A stretch of 64,000 bases of DNA from NCBI RefSeq assembly GCF_014202505.1, contig NZ_JACHGW010000001.1, positions 992,001 to 1,056,000 on the forward strand, read 5' to 3'. The stretch is from Armatimonas rosea. Its GTDB lineage: Bacteria; Armatimonadota; Armatimonadia; Armatimonadales; Armatimonadaceae. The notes beneath the pieces were generated by a model, which searched no databases, was not told where the DNA came from, and worked only from the letters and a program-made list of their open reading frames with translations. The first letter of the stretch is position 1. Each line of letters begins with the position of its first letter. A program made the translations under genes and the position numbers. This document shows, one piece after another, positions 24,751 through 33,065 of this stretch.

Positions 24751-25362
24751 ATGCTGAAAACGCTTGCCCCTTTTGTTTTGTTGGACGTGGCTGCTGTGCA
24801 GGCAGTGTTTGCATTGTCGACGCCCTTGCCCCTGATTCAAGGTTGGCAGTCTGAGCCAACTGGCTTACCCGCGTTCGCCCAGCTTGCGTGGCATGACGGG
24901 CGGGTGTGGGCGCTGGGGACGCTGACCGATGCGGATGTCTTCAACGATGCGACCGAGGACAACCAGAACACGTGGGAAATGGGCGATGTCTTTGAGGTGT
25001 TTGTGCGGCGCTCGGACAGCGATGCCTATACCGAGGCGCATGTGACACCGAATGGGGTTCGCTTGCACCTGAGGTTCCCGGATCGGGCGACCATTGCGCT
25101 GGCGCGTGGTGGCCAGCTCGACGGGGACACGCTCAAGCACGATCCAAGTGAGATTATCGCTCGGGCGTGGCGCACGGATGAGGGATGGGTGGGGCTTTTG
25201 GGCGTGCCGGTGGACGCGGCTCCCGGTGACAAAATCCGGGTGAGCGTCTGCCGCTACGACGCTCACCGTGACGCGGAACCCGATGTCGCCTCGACCTCGA
25301 ACCACGCCGAGTGCGACTTTCACCGCCCCGACGACTGGCCCGAATACACGATTCCTGGTTAA
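24751..25362 (+). CDS. DOMON/CBM9-like beta-sandwich protein
   Basis: 203 residues from ATG 24751; the longer frame back to 24631 lies inside recA. PLPLIQGWQS, QLAWHDGRVWALGTLTDADV, NQNTWEMGDVFEVFVRR, YTEAHVTPNGVRLHLRFPD and EGWVGLLGVPVD follow the pattern of family 9-like carbohydrate-binding modules, in which W-x-GD-x-E-V-F and Y-E-x-H-V-x-P-x-G residues shape the sugar site. The N-terminal LAPFVLLDVAAVQAVFAL is hydrophobic but not a convincing signal peptide. A stand-alone binding module would be unusual; the partner enzyme is not evident. Confidence 0.7.
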   Translation: MLKTLAPFVLLDVAAVQAVFALSTPLPLIQGWQSEPTGLPAFAQLAWHDGRVWALGTLTDADVFNDATEDNQNTWEMGDVFEVFVRRSDSDAYTEAHVTPNGVRLHLRFPDRATIALARGGQLDGDTLKHDPSEIIARAWRTDEGWVGLLGVPVDAAPGDKIRVSVCRYDAHRDAEPDVASTSNHAECDFHRPDDWPEYTIPG

Positions 25363-26351
25363 GCGGGCCGGTTGGCCTCGACGATCTGGGCGTTGAAGAT
25401 GCCGTGCGTGCTGGCGACCGTCACGTTGTTACCGACCACACAGTTCTCTAGATACGTACCCGCCTTCACGATGGCACCGTCCCAGAGAACAGAGTTCTTC
25501 ACCACCGCACCCGCTTCGATGATGGCGTTCTTGCCGACCACGGTGTAGTCTGAGATCGTGCCCTCGACCTGTGCGCCCTCGCAGACAAAGCTGTTCTCGC
25601 CGACACGTGTGCCAGTAGGGAAGACGACCTTCACCTTACCGTCGAGACAGTCGCGCTGGGCCTTTCGGTAGATCGTCAGGTTGCCCACATCCTCCCAGTA
25701 CGCATCGGTGGGCACGGCGAGCAGCGGCTCCCCGGCGGCGAGGAGGGCGGGCAGGACATCCTTGCCAAAGCCATAGAAGGTCGCGGCGGGGATGGTGTCG
25801 AAGACCGTCTGCTTGAAGAGGTAGACACCCGTGTTGGCGAGGTTGGAGAACGCTGTGCCCGGAGCGGGCTTCTCCTGGAAACGGGTGATAAAGCCGTTAT
25901 CATCGGTGACCGCGATGCCAAACTGCGACGGGTCCTCGACACGCTTGGCCCCGATGGTCGCGGTGGCGTTCTTGGCCTTGTGCTCCGCGATAATCGCCCC
26001 AAAGTCCATGTCCGAGAGATCGTCACCGCCGACCACCATGAACGTGTCGTCGTCGGAGTCCCGGAAAAAGGCCTCGCAGCGCTTCACGCCACCCGCATCT
26101 CCCCAGAGCTCGTCTTCCACGGAGTAGGTCACGTGGACGCCGTAGGCAGAGCCATCCCCAATTGTCGCCATGAGCTTCTCGCCCAGGTACTGCACATTGA
26201 TCATGATCTCTGTTACCCCGTAGTGCTTCAGGTGATCCAGGATATGCCCAATAACGGGCTTTCCAACAACAGGGACGGCGGGTTTGGGGAGGGAACGGGT
26301 GAGAGGATCGAGCCGCGAACCGATCCCTGCACCTAAGACCATTGCTTTCAT
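25359..26351 (-). CDS. Sugar-phosphate nucleotidyltransferase with left-handed beta-helix tail
   Basis: 330 residues. Residues 1-235 form a nucleotidyl transferase domain: MKAMVLGAGIGSRLDPLTRS with the GxGxR-type phosphate loop, LPKPAVPVVGKP, VVGGDDLSDMDF holding the metal-binding Asp, and FQEKPAPGT. Residues 240-330 are hexapeptide repeats (VGENSFVCEGAQVEGTISDY, VVGKNAIIEAGAVVKNSVLW), so it probably oligomerises. It activates a sugar 1-phosphate to NDP-sugar; mannose (GDP) or glucose cannot be told apart by eye. Its stop overlaps that of the convergent CBM9-like gene. Confidence 0.9.
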   Translation of the reverse strand: MKAMVLGAGIGSRLDPLTRSLPKPAVPVVGKPVIGHILDHLKHYGVTEIMINVQYLGEKLMATIGDGSAYGVHVTYSVEDELWGDAGGVKRCEAFFRDSDDDTFMVVGGDDLSDMDFGAIIAEHKAKNATATIGAKRVEDPSQFGIAVTDDNGFITRFQEKPAPGTAFSNLANTGVYLFKQTVFDTIPAATFYGFGKDVLPALLAAGEPLLAVPTDAYWEDVGNLTIYRKAQRDCLDGKVKVVFPTGTRVGENSFVCEGAQVEGTISDYTVVGKNAIIEAGAVVKNSVLWDGAIVKAGTYLENCVVGNNVTVASTHGIFNAQIVEANRPA

Positions 26352-26359
26352 CGTTCTGG

Positions 26360-26365
26360 ATTATA
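26360..26365 (-). promoter_or_regulatory. -10 box TATAAT, 8 nt before the nucleotidyltransferase ATG
   Basis: Perfect minus-strand consensus with no ribosome binding site between it and ATG 26351. Confidence 0.55.
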
Positions 26366-26445
26366 GGTCAGATTTAGTTACTTCCGCATTAGTAATCTAG
26401 CCTATATTTGGGAACGGGCAAGGGAGACGCGCGGTTGAAGTCATC

Positions 26446-27180
26446 GTGACAAACGAACAACTCTTAGGGAAATCCATCCTGCTGACCGGTGCGACGGGTG
26501 GAATCGGTCAGGCAACGGCACTCCAGCTGGCGCGTGAGGGAGCGCTCTTAACGCTCTCGGGGCGCAGCGCGGAGAAACTGGAGGCACTCGCAGCGTCTCT
26601 GGAGCAGGAGACAGGTGTGCGCCCGTCGACAATTGTCGCGGACCTGAGCCGTGCGCCGCAGGTCGAGAAGCTCCTCGCGGAGGCAACTGCGGAGCGTGGT
26701 CTGGATATCCTGGTCAATGCCGCGGGGGTGGGGCTGGTCAAGCCTCTGGAGAACATCAGCCCTGAGGAGATGACCCTGACCTTGGCGGCGAACCTCTACG
26801 GCGCGATGCTCCTCTCCCAAGCGGCAGTGAAGGTCATGACCCCCAAGAAATCCGGGCACATTCTCCATGTGGTGGGGATTCTGGGAAAGGCACCGATGGC
26901 CCAGGCAAGTGTCTACTGCGCGAGCAAGTACGGGCTGACAGGGTTCTTGCAGGCGCTTCGTGCGGAGGTCTCGCGGCGGCACAACATCAAGGTCACGGGC
27001 CTCTATCTCGGGGGCGTGGACACACCGTTCTACGACAACCCGGCCATTGAGATGAAGGTCCAGCGCGATAAGATGCTCTCTGTGAGCGATGCTGCGGGCG
27101 CGATTCTCTATGCCCTCACGCAGCCGGCGCATCTCGTACTGGGTGAGCTGACGCTCCAGCCGGAGAGCCACCAGCTCTAA
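26446..27180 (+). CDS. Short-chain dehydrogenase/reductase with Gly at the catalytic Ser position
   Basis: 244 residues from GTG 26446. A classical SDR: cofactor loop TGATGGIG at 14-21, D66 in IVADLSR, NAAG at 91-94, and Y157-C-A-S-K161. The catalytic Ser normally found 13 residues before the Tyr (SS-IAG) is Gly144 here (HVVGILGKAP), so the triad is incomplete. Activity may be lost, altered, or supported by another residue. The SG-x-L pattern after the loop suggests NADP(H) preference (SGRS). It is divergent from the nucleotidyltransferase gene, with a TATATT near 26404. Confidence 0.9.
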   Translation: MTNEQLLGKSILLTGATGGIGQATALQLAREGALLTLSGRSAEKLEALAASLEQETGVRPSTIVADLSRAPQVEKLLAEATAERGLDILVNAAGVGLVKPLENISPEEMTLTLAANLYGAMLLSQAAVKVMTPKKSGHILHVVGILGKAPMAQASVYCASKYGLTGFLQALRAEVSRRHNIKVTGLYLGGVDTPFYDNPAIEMKVQRDKMLSVSDAAGAILYALTQPAHLVLGELTLQPESHQL

Positions 27181-27185
27181 GCGGG

Positions 27186-28013
27186 CTAGGTGTTGCGCTC
27201 GACAATGTAGCGGGCGATCTCGCGCAGGGGCTCGGCGAGTGTACCAAAGGGCTCCAACGCGGCGAGCGCCTCCTGCTCGGCCCTGCGGGCAAGGCGCTTG
27301 CTCTCGTCCAGCCCGACCAGCTTGGGGTAGGTCGCCTTATCGTGCTTGAGATCGGAGCCCGCGGGCTTGCCGAGCGTGGCATCGTCGCCGGTCACGTCGA
27401 GAATGTCGTCGACGATCTGAAAGGCAACCCCGATCTTCTCGCCGTAGTGGGTGAGGGCTGCCCGTGCCTCGGGGGGGGCGGTGAGGGCACCGGAGACCAC
27501 ACTCGCACAGAGGAGCGCTCCGGTCTTGCGAGAGTGGATGTGCTGCAGGTGCTCCAGGCCGATATCCTGGCCCTCCGCGGCGAGGTCCTCAGCCTGCCCG
27601 GCGCACATCTGGTAGCAAGCGCGAGCCAGCAGCACGGCGTGTGTCGGAGCGATCTCAAAGGCAAGGGCTTGGAGGGCATCTCCCGCAAGAATTGCGAGCG
27701 CCTCGCCGTACTGGACATGGCACGTCGGCAGGCCCCGTCGCAGGTCGTCGTCGTCCATCGCAGGCAGGTCGTCGTGGATGAGTGAGAAGGTGTGGATCAT
27801 CTCCAAGGCGCACGCCGCCGGGAGAACGGCTGCGATCTCACTTCCGACTGCCTCCGCGGCGGCGATACAGAGCAGGGGCCGGAGACGCTTACCGCCCGCC
27901 AGGAGCGAGTAGCGCATCGCCTCGCGGAGCGGTGAGCCATCTGCAGGACAGAGCTGGTCGAGCGCGGCGTTCACACGGGGCGTGTGGACCGCAACCCAGG
28001 CTTCAAAGCTCAT
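27186..28013 (-). CDS. ispA: Polyprenyl (farnesyl) diphosphate synthase
   Basis: 275 residues. The first Asp-rich motif is D81-D82-LPAM-D87-D88, the second is FQIVDDILDVTGD, and GGKRLRPLL and the final KATYPKLVGL are in place. The two-residue insertion in the first motif and the aromatic Phe five residues before it (HTFSLIHDD) fit bacterial farnesyl diphosphate synthases. It supplies C15 precursors for undecaprenyl phosphate and quinone or terpenoid synthesis. Third gene of nusB-folD-ispA; its ATG overlaps the folD stop. Confidence 0.95.
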   Translation of the reverse strand: MSFEAWVAVHTPRVNAALDQLCPADGSPLREAMRYSLLAGGKRLRPLLCIAAAEAVGSEIAAVLPAACALEMIHTFSLIHDDLPAMDDDDLRRGLPTCHVQYGEALAILAGDALQALAFEIAPTHAVLLARACYQMCAGQAEDLAAEGQDIGLEHLQHIHSRKTGALLCASVVSGALTAPPEARAALTHYGEKIGVAFQIVDDILDVTGDDATLGKPAGSDLKHDKATYPKLVGLDESKRLARRAEQEALAALEPFGTLAEPLREIARYIVERNT

Positions 28014-28873
28014 TTTCCGACACTGCGCTCCGCGGCGGCGACGGTCTGCTCCAAGAGAGTGGCGATGGTCATCGGGCCGACACCGCCCGGGACGGGCGTG
28101 ATGGCACTGGCGACAGCAGCACAGCTCTCAAAGTGGCAGTCGCCGACATCGTGGCCGCGGCCCTCGACCCGGTTGTAGCCCGCGTCTAAGACCACAGCAC
28201 CGGGCTTGAGCATCTCGCCGGTGATCAGCTCGGGGCGGCCCACGGCGGCGACCAGGATATCGGCTTGGCGGGTGAGCTCTGCCAGGTTCTGGGTCTTGCT
28301 GTGGCAGATCGTGACGGTGGCATTGGCGTTGAGGAGTGCGATCGCCATGGGCTTGCCCAGGATCACCGAGCGCCCGATCACGACCGCGTGCTTGCCCGCC
28401 GGGTCGATACCGTAGCGCTTGAGCAGGGTCATCATGCCCTGGGGGGTACAGGAGACAAAGCTCGGGTGGCCCAGAACAAGATCGCCCAGGCTCGCCCGCC
28501 CGATCCCATCGACATCCTTGGCCGGGTCAACGGTCGCGAGGATCTCGTCTTCGTCTAGGCCCTTGGGCATGGGGTGCTGTACTAAGATCCCATGAACATT
28601 GGGGTCGGCATTGAGCTGATGGATACAGGCCAGGACCTCTTCTTGGGTCGCATCGGCACCAAAGACATGCTCAAACGATGTGATCCCGGCCTTGGCGCAG
28701 GCCTTTCGCTTCATCGAGACATAGGTGACGGAGGCGGGGTTATCGCCCGCAAGGACAGCGGCGAGGCCGGGGGTGATACCGTGGGCTTCTTTGAGTTTGG
28801 TGGCGCGGGCGGCCACTTCAGCACGAATCGCCTTTGCGGTGGCGGCACCGTCTAAAATCAGGGGCTCAGACAT
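28010..28873 (-). CDS. folD: Bifunctional methylenetetrahydrofolate dehydrogenase/cyclohydrolase
   Basis: 287 residues. Substrate-site residues Y51 and K55 lie in TYVSMKRKACAK; GILVQHPMPKGLDE, DPAKDVDGIG, PSFVSCTPQGMM and the NADP-binding GKHAVVIGRSVILGKPMA follow, ending with GGVGPMTIATLLEQT. It interconverts 5,10-methylene-, methenyl- and 10-formyl-THF for purine and formyl-Met supply. Start overlaps nusB by 8 nt; stop overlaps ispA by 4 nt, so translation is probably coupled. Confidence 0.97.
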   Translation of the reverse strand: MSEPLILDGAATAKAIRAEVAARATKLKEAHGITPGLAAVLAGDNPASVTYVSMKRKACAKAGITSFEHVFGADATQEEVLACIHQLNADPNVHGILVQHPMPKGLDEDEILATVDPAKDVDGIGRASLGDLVLGHPSFVSCTPQGMMTLLKRYGIDPAGKHAVVIGRSVILGKPMAIALLNANATVTICHSKTQNLAELTRQADILVAAVGRPELITGEMLKPGAVVLDAGYNRVEGRGHDVGDCHFESCAAVASAITPVPGGVGPMTIATLLEQTVAAAERSVGK

Positions 28874-29372
28874 GGACTTCTTCGACTTCTTTTGATTCTT
28901 CTAGGGAGGGCTCTTCGAGTAGGGAGGGCTCTTCAGGGGCGTTTTTTTCTTCGGTCGCACGGATCAGCCCACCGATCACCCCGTTGATAAACTTGGCAGC
29001 CTCGCTGGTCGAGTATTTCTTTGCCAGCTCGACCGCCTCATTGGCGACCACGCCTGCGGGTGCACCGGAGAGGCCAAAGAGAATCTCGGTGGCGGCGATC
29101 CGTAGGATATTACGGTCGACAATGGTCTGTTGGTTGAGGGGGTAGTGGGTGGAGTGCTGTGCGATGGCAAGGTCGGTCGCATCCTGGTGGGCAAGGGTGC
29201 CATCGACCAGGAGGCAGCTGAACTCTGCCGCCTCTTCCTCCAACTTGTTTGCCGCCACGGTCTCTTGCTGGGCAATATCACGCGGCGTCTTGCCTACCTC
29301 CATCATGTAGAGGATACGCAAGGCCGTCTCACGCGCGGCACGCCGAGAAGAGGGGGAGGGGGTTTTCGCCAT
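28866..29372 (-). CDS. nusB: Transcription antitermination factor NusB
   Basis: 168 residues from ATG 29372 (MAKTPSPSSRRAARETALRI); the in-frame start at 29393 would lie upstream of the predicted transcription start. The NusB helix bundle is readable: RRAARETALRILYMMEVGKT, RNILRIAATEILFGL, VVANEAVELAKKYST and AAKFINGVIGGL. It binds boxA with NusE in rRNA antitermination. The Glu-rich tail (EEPSLLEEPSLEESKEVEEV) contains a duplicated EEPSL unit and exceeds the usual length. Confidence 0.95.
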   Translation of the reverse strand: MAKTPSPSSRRAARETALRILYMMEVGKTPRDIAQQETVAANKLEEEAAEFSCLLVDGTLAHQDATDLAIAQHSTHYPLNQQTIVDRNILRIAATEILFGLSGAPAGVVANEAVELAKKYSTSEAAKFINGVIGGLIRATEEKNAPEEPSLLEEPSLEESKEVEEVHV

Positions 29373-29381
29373 AACGCGGCT

Positions 29382-29387
29382 ATTGTA
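29382..29387 (-). promoter_or_regulatory. -10 box TACAAT, 9 nt before the nusB ATG
   Basis: Drives the nusB-folD-ispA operon in this model; the transcript would begin essentially at the ATG. Confidence 0.5.
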
Positions 29388-29414
29388 TCGCATCCCTCCC
29401 CACGACTCTGATTC

Positions 29415-29445
29415 CCCTACGTAGGGGGGGCTAGGGGGTAGGTAC
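29415..29445. repeat. Single-hairpin copy related to repeat family A
   Basis: CCCCTACGTAGGGG followed by GGCTAGGGGGTAGG resembles half of a family A element. It covers the last codons and stop of the LysM gene. Confidence 0.45.
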
Positions 29446-29841
29446 CACGAGGCGCTGTCCGGGCTCTAGCTGGCCGCTAAGATTCCCGTTCAGCGTGGAG
29501 ATCACCGCGATATTGTCCATGGTCGAGGTGCCCGGCTGGCTGTAGCGGCGGGCGATACTCCAGAGCGAGTCCCCCGGAGCGACCGTCACGACCTGGGTCT
29601 GAGCGGGCTCAGGCACTGCCGCGACCCGGTTGTGTGTGCGCTCGCCCACGGGAGCCGCCGAGCGCGCAACCGTCGCCGCTAAAGCAACCCCGGCGACCGT
29701 CAAGCCCACCCAGAGCAAGCGCCGCTTGAGCTGCTTGTTGCGTCGCTGCTGGGCAGCAAACACGCGCTGCCGGGCGTACAGACGAATTTTCTTCTCCTCG
29801 TCTGTCCAGAAGTTCCCCCCGTTTCCACTCTCCCACACCAT
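29431..29841 (-). CDS. Membrane-anchored LysM protein
   Basis: 136 residues from ATG 29841 (MVWESGNGGNFWTDEEKKIR), preceded by an AAGGTGAG-type site; an in-frame upstream start at 29886 lacks one. A basic region (QRRNKQLKRRLLW) and one transmembrane segment (VGLTVAGVALAATVARSAA) give an N-in topology. The periplasmic end is one LysM domain (VVTVAPGDSLWSIARRYSQP, ISTLNGNL, LEPGQRLVVPTP), which binds N-acetylglucosamine of peptidoglycan. Similar LysM proteins often sit near cell-division or SOS genes. Confidence 0.88.
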   Translation of the reverse strand: MVWESGNGGNFWTDEEKKIRLYARQRVFAAQQRRNKQLKRRLLWVGLTVAGVALAATVARSAAPVGERTHNRVAAVPEPAQTQVVTVAPGDSLWSIARRYSQPGTSTMDNIAVISTLNGNLSGQLEPGQRLVVPTP

Positions 29842-30033
29842 AGTTACACTCACCTTCTGGCTCAACACTCCGCCGGGACAACGCAAGGCGGAAAACCAAA
29901 TCTAGCAAATTTTCGTTCGCTGGAGTAGTTTATCCGTTCTCTTTTTGTTTGTCAACCAAGTGTTTGCCTAGAGCGCTCTGTGCTGATCTCTTGCCTACTC
30001 TGACACGTGGGATTGGTAAGGGGTTCCTCCGTT

Positions 30034-30462
30034 GTGATAGAACAGACACTAGTGAGACTGCTAGGCGTAGACCTGGGAACCAAGCGGATTGGAATCGCGG
30101 TCACCGATGAGCTGGGCTTTGGTGCCTACCCACGGACAACCCTGGCGCGGGCACGCTCCCGCGCCGAGGATATCGCGGCGATCCTGGCTTGGGCCGAACG
30201 CGAGGCCGCTGAGGCGATCGTGATAGGGCTGCCGCTGAGCTTCCAAGGCACCAAGAACGACTGGACCCTCCACTGCGAGAGGTTCGCCGCCGCTCTTGGG
30301 GAATCCACCGCCCTGCCGATAATCCTCCAAGACGAGTTTTTATCGTCGCAAGAAGCCCAGGCCGACCTGATCGCCGCGGGAGTCTCGCGCAAGCGCCGCG
30401 ACGCTGTCATCGACCAGGCCGCCGCCGTCCGAATCCTAGAAAGCTACCTAAAGAGCCAGTGA
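30034..30462 (+). CDS. ruvX: Putative pre-16S rRNA nuclease / Holliday junction resolvase-like YqgF
   Basis: 142 residues from GTG 30034 (MIEQTLVRLLGVDLGTKRIG); an alternative GTG at 30007 is possible. The RNase H-like fold has the catalytic Asp in GVDLGTKRIGIAVTDE, then AEAIVIGLPLSFQG, the Glu in LQDEFLSSQEAQ and the last Asp in KRRDAVIDQAAAVRILESYL. It is needed for 16S rRNA 5'-end maturation in E. coli. Its stop overlaps the GTG of mltG (GTGA), starting a four-gene plus-strand operon. Confidence 0.94.
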   Translation: MIEQTLVRLLGVDLGTKRIGIAVTDELGFGAYPRTTLARARSRAEDIAAILAWAEREAAEAIVIGLPLSFQGTKNDWTLHCERFAAALGESTALPIILQDEFLSSQEAQADLIAAGVSRKRRDAVIDQAAAVRILESYLKSQ

Positions 30463-31385
30463 AGAGACCTCTCTGGGCCGTTGTTGCCCCCGCTACAGCA
30501 TTGTTTGCCGCACTTGTCACGCAGGGCTGTGGTGCCGATGGTAGGCCCGTCGCCGAGCCCGGAGCCGCGCCTCTGGAGCTGACCATCCCCGCCGGCAGTA
30601 GTGTGAGCCGGGTGGGGCAGCTCCTGGAGCAAAAGCACGTGATCCGCTCCGCAGCGTACTTTAAAAAAATTGCCACGGGAACGATCCTGCCCGGTGTCTA
30701 TGCCTTCTCGCCCGCGGATACCCCGGAGGCGATCTACCTCAAGCTCCACAAGGGCGAGGTGGCCGCTGTCAAGGTGACGATCCCCGAGGGCTTTACAGTT
30801 AAGAAGATCGCCGCCCGGCTGAAAGAGCGCGGCTTCCTCACCGATGAAACCAAGTTTCTGGCGCTCGCCGATGGCCTGGAAGGGCAGCTCTTCCCCGATA
30901 CCTACGCCTTCCCGAAGAACACGACCGCCAAGGAGATTGTCGCGCAGATGCACGCGCAGTTTGAGAAGCAGACCAAGGCCCTCAAGCTCACCCCCGAGGC
31001 GCTGATCGTGGCATCGCTGATCGAGCGGGAGGCCGAGACCGACGACGACCGGCCCAAGATTGCGGGGGTGATCTACAACCGGCTGGAAAAAAATATGCGG
31101 CTCCAGATCGATGCGACCGTCCAGTACATCCTCCCCGAGCACAAGGCGCGCCTGCTCTTTGCCGACCTGAAGACCCCCTCGCCCTACAACACCTACCTCC
31201 ACGCTGGTCTGCCCCCCGGCCCGATCTGTAGCCCCGGACTGCCGTCGATCCGTGCCGCGCTCAACCCCGAAAAGAGTGACTATCTGTTCTACGTTCAAGG
31301 CGAGGGCAAGGGTCATGTCTTTGCTCGGACCTTTGAGGAGCACCGCGCCAATATCGCCCGGATTCGGAAGGGGGGGCACTCGTGA
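30459..31385 (+). CDS. mltG: Endolytic murein transglycosylase
   Basis: 308 residues from GTG 30459. The YceG/MltG domain is complete: LELTIPAGSSVSRVGQLLEQ (LysM-like part), VKVTIPEGFTVKKIAARL, LEGQLFPDTYAFP, then IVASLIEREAETDDDRPKIA with the catalytic Glu, IDATVQYIL, SPYNTYLHAGLPPGPICSPG and YLFYVQGEGKGHVFARTFEE. It cuts nascent glycan strands and sets their length. The N-terminus looks like a lipoprotein signal (ALFAALVTQGC) instead of the usual single transmembrane anchor. Confidence 0.96.
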   Translation: MKRPLWAVVAPATALFAALVTQGCGADGRPVAEPGAAPLELTIPAGSSVSRVGQLLEQKHVIRSAAYFKKIATGTILPGVYAFSPADTPEAIYLKLHKGEVAAVKVTIPEGFTVKKIAARLKERGFLTDETKFLALADGLEGQLFPDTYAFPKNTTAKEIVAQMHAQFEKQTKALKLTPEALIVASLIEREAETDDDRPKIAGVIYNRLEKNMRLQIDATVQYILPEHKARLLFADLKTPSPYNTYLHAGLPPGPICSPGLPSIRAALNPEKSDYLFYVQGEGKGHVFARTFEEHRANIARIRKGGHS

Positions 31386-31888
31386 GCCTGCTCAAGACCG
31401 ACCGGATGCTGCGCCGGGTGAGCGACCTGGAGCTCGCCTGGCTCCAGGAGCGGGGCATCCGCGGGATTGTCTCCGACCTCGACAACACGCTCGCGGCCTG
31501 GCACGGCGATGAGATTCCCAGCGAGATCTTGGCGTGGCTGGACGCCGTGAAAGCGGCGCGGATCGGGGTGTGTCTGTGCTCCAACACACGCCGGCCCGCA
31601 CGCCTCGCCCGAATCGCCCAGACCCTCGGGATCCACCATGTCCCCGGCAACGCCGGCAAGCCCGGCCGCGCAGGGGTTCTCAAGGCGCTGGAGCTGCTCG
31701 CTGTCCTCCCCAACGAGGCGGTGATGATCGGCGATCAGCTCTTTACCGACATGGTCGCCGGAAACCGGGTCGGGCTGACCACCGTGCTGGTCAACCCGCT
31801 CGCCGACAAAGAGTTTATCGGCACCAAGCTCATCAGCCGCAACGCCGAAAAACTCATCCTGCGTGGGGAGCGCGCCCGCCCCCGATGA
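31382..31888 (+). CDS. YqeG-family HAD-IIIA phosphatase
   Basis: 168 residues from GTG 31382, overlapping the mltG stop. The HAD motif I is D32-L-D34-N-T in GIVSDLDNTLAAW; motif II is CLCSNTRR; motif III/IV are AGKPGRAGVL and VMIGDQLFTDMVAGNRVGL. This matches YqeG, a phosphatase-like family with phosphatidylglycerophosphate phosphatase relatives. The location after mltG suggests an envelope role, which is inference. Confidence 0.9.
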   Translation: MSLLKTDRMLRRVSDLELAWLQERGIRGIVSDLDNTLAAWHGDEIPSEILAWLDAVKAARIGVCLCSNTRRPARLARIAQTLGIHHVPGNAGKPGRAGVLKALELLAVLPNEAVMIGDQLFTDMVAGNRVGLTTVLVNPLADKEFIGTKLISRNAEKLILRGERARPR

Positions 31889-32328
31889 GCCTTAGCTGTC
31901 GGCTTGCCACCACTGCGCAGGAGCTCGCGCTTTGCAGGGAGCTGCGGCGCGTGGTCTTTATCGAGGAGCAGGGGGTGCCCGAGGAGATTGAGCAGGACCG
32001 CGACGATGCGATGGCGCTGCATTTTTTGGGGCTTGAGGGCGCGCAGCCTGTTGCGGTCGCGCGGGTGGTGGACAAGGGGCACGGGGTTGCCAAGATCGGG
32101 CGGGTGGCTGTCCTTATGGCGCGCCGTGGCGAGGGGCTGGGCGCGGCGCTGATGGCGTTTGTCCTCACGAGCCTGGCCGAGCGGGGCTTTACGGAGGCGC
32201 TCCTGCACGCGCAAGAGCCCGTGGTCGGGTTCTACGAGAAGCTTGAGTTTGCCACCGAGGGTGAGCGCTTCTTCGAGGCCGAGATTCCCCACTTTGCGAT
32301 GCGCAAGCGCCTTCAGTCCGCCGGGTAG
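31885..32328 (+). CDS. GNAT acetyltransferase (ElaA-like)
   Basis: 147 residues from ATG 31885, overlapping the previous stop (ATGA). ELRRVVFIEEQGVPEEIEQD, the acetyl-CoA loop VAVLMARRGEGLGAALM and HAQEPVVGFYEKLEF are as in the ElaA-type GNATs. Substrate unknown. Last gene of the ruvX operon; its 3' end overlaps the convergent rpiA gene by 16 nt. Confidence 0.9.
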   Translation: MSLSCRLATTAQELALCRELRRVVFIEEQGVPEEIEQDRDDAMALHFLGLEGAQPVAVARVVDKGHGVAKIGRVAVLMARRGEGLGAALMAFVLTSLAERGFTEALLHAQEPVVGFYEKLEFATEGERFFEAEIPHFAMRKRLQSAG

Positions 32329-33008
32329 ATATTCTCGACACGGCCGTCGGGGTGCCCGAGCAGCAGGCGCTTGGCGAGGCCGATAAAGATGCCCGTCTCG
32401 ACGACACCCGTGATGACCTTGAGGCGCTTGTCCAGGATCGCGGGGCGCTTGATAAGGCCAAAGGGCAGGTCCAGAATGTAGAGGCCATCGTCGGTGATAT
32501 ACGGCTCCCCATCGGCGAGGAGGCGCAGGCGCGGTGTGACCTCGAACTCGTCCTTGAGCTGTGCGGCGACCGTTGGGACGGCAAAAGGCACTACGGCGAG
32601 GGGGAGGGGAAACGCCCCGAGGTGCTCCACCCGCTTGCTGGAGTCGGCGATTACCACAAACTCTGCGGCCGCTGCTGCGACCAGCTTCTCCCGCAGGAGC
32701 GCACCGCCGCCGCCCTTGATGAGGTCCAGCCGTGGATTGGCCTCGTCGGCACCGTCGATCGTCAGGTCCGGGCGTGTCTGCGGGGTGAGCGGCACGAGGG
32801 GGATTCCCCAGCGGCTCGCGTGTGCAACTGTCGCTTCCGAGGTTGGGATGGCACGAATCTTCAGCCCCTCGGTCTGGACGCGCCGTCCCAGCGCCTCGAT
32901 AAAGTACACCACGGTCGAGCCGGTTCCAATCCCGACCACCATGCCGTCGCGCACGAGCCCCGCGGCGACCCCGCCGGCGGCTTGCTTCCCGATGTTTGTG
33001 TTGCTCAT
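32313..33008 (-). CDS. rpiA: Ribose-5-phosphate isomerase A
   Basis: 231 residues. MVVGIGTGSTVVYFIEALGR (phosphate-binding GTGST), TIDGADEANP, LIKGGGGALLREKLVA and VIADSSKRVEHLG are all conserved family blocks that carry the catalytic Asp, Lys and Glu. It interconverts ribose 5-phosphate and ribulose 5-phosphate in the pentose phosphate pathway. The gene begins directly after the aldolase terminator; the T tract of that terminator reads TATTTT about 6 nt before the ATG and could double as a -10 box. Confidence 0.96.
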   Translation of the reverse strand: MSNTNIGKQAAGGVAAGLVRDGMVVGIGTGSTVVYFIEALGRRVQTEGLKIRAIPTSEATVAHASRWGIPLVPLTPQTRPDLTIDGADEANPRLDLIKGGGGALLREKLVAAAAAEFVVIADSSKRVEHLGAFPLPLAVVPFAVPTVAAQLKDEFEVTPRLRLLADGEPYITDDGLYILDLPFGLIKRPAILDKRLKVITGVVETGIFIGLAKRLLLGHPDGRVENIYPAD

Positions 33009-33013
33009 AGGTC

Positions 33014-33049
33014 AAAAATAAAACCCCCTCCCGCACTGCGAGAGGGGGC
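33014..33049 (-). terminator. Rho-independent terminator of the aldolase gene
   Basis: On the minus strand, CCCCCTC/GAGGGGG plus an inner CGC/GCG and a small loop, followed by TTTTATTTTT. It lies between the aldolase stop and the rpiA start. Confidence 0.92.
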
Positions 33050-33065
33050 GTCTCTGAGGGTGTGC

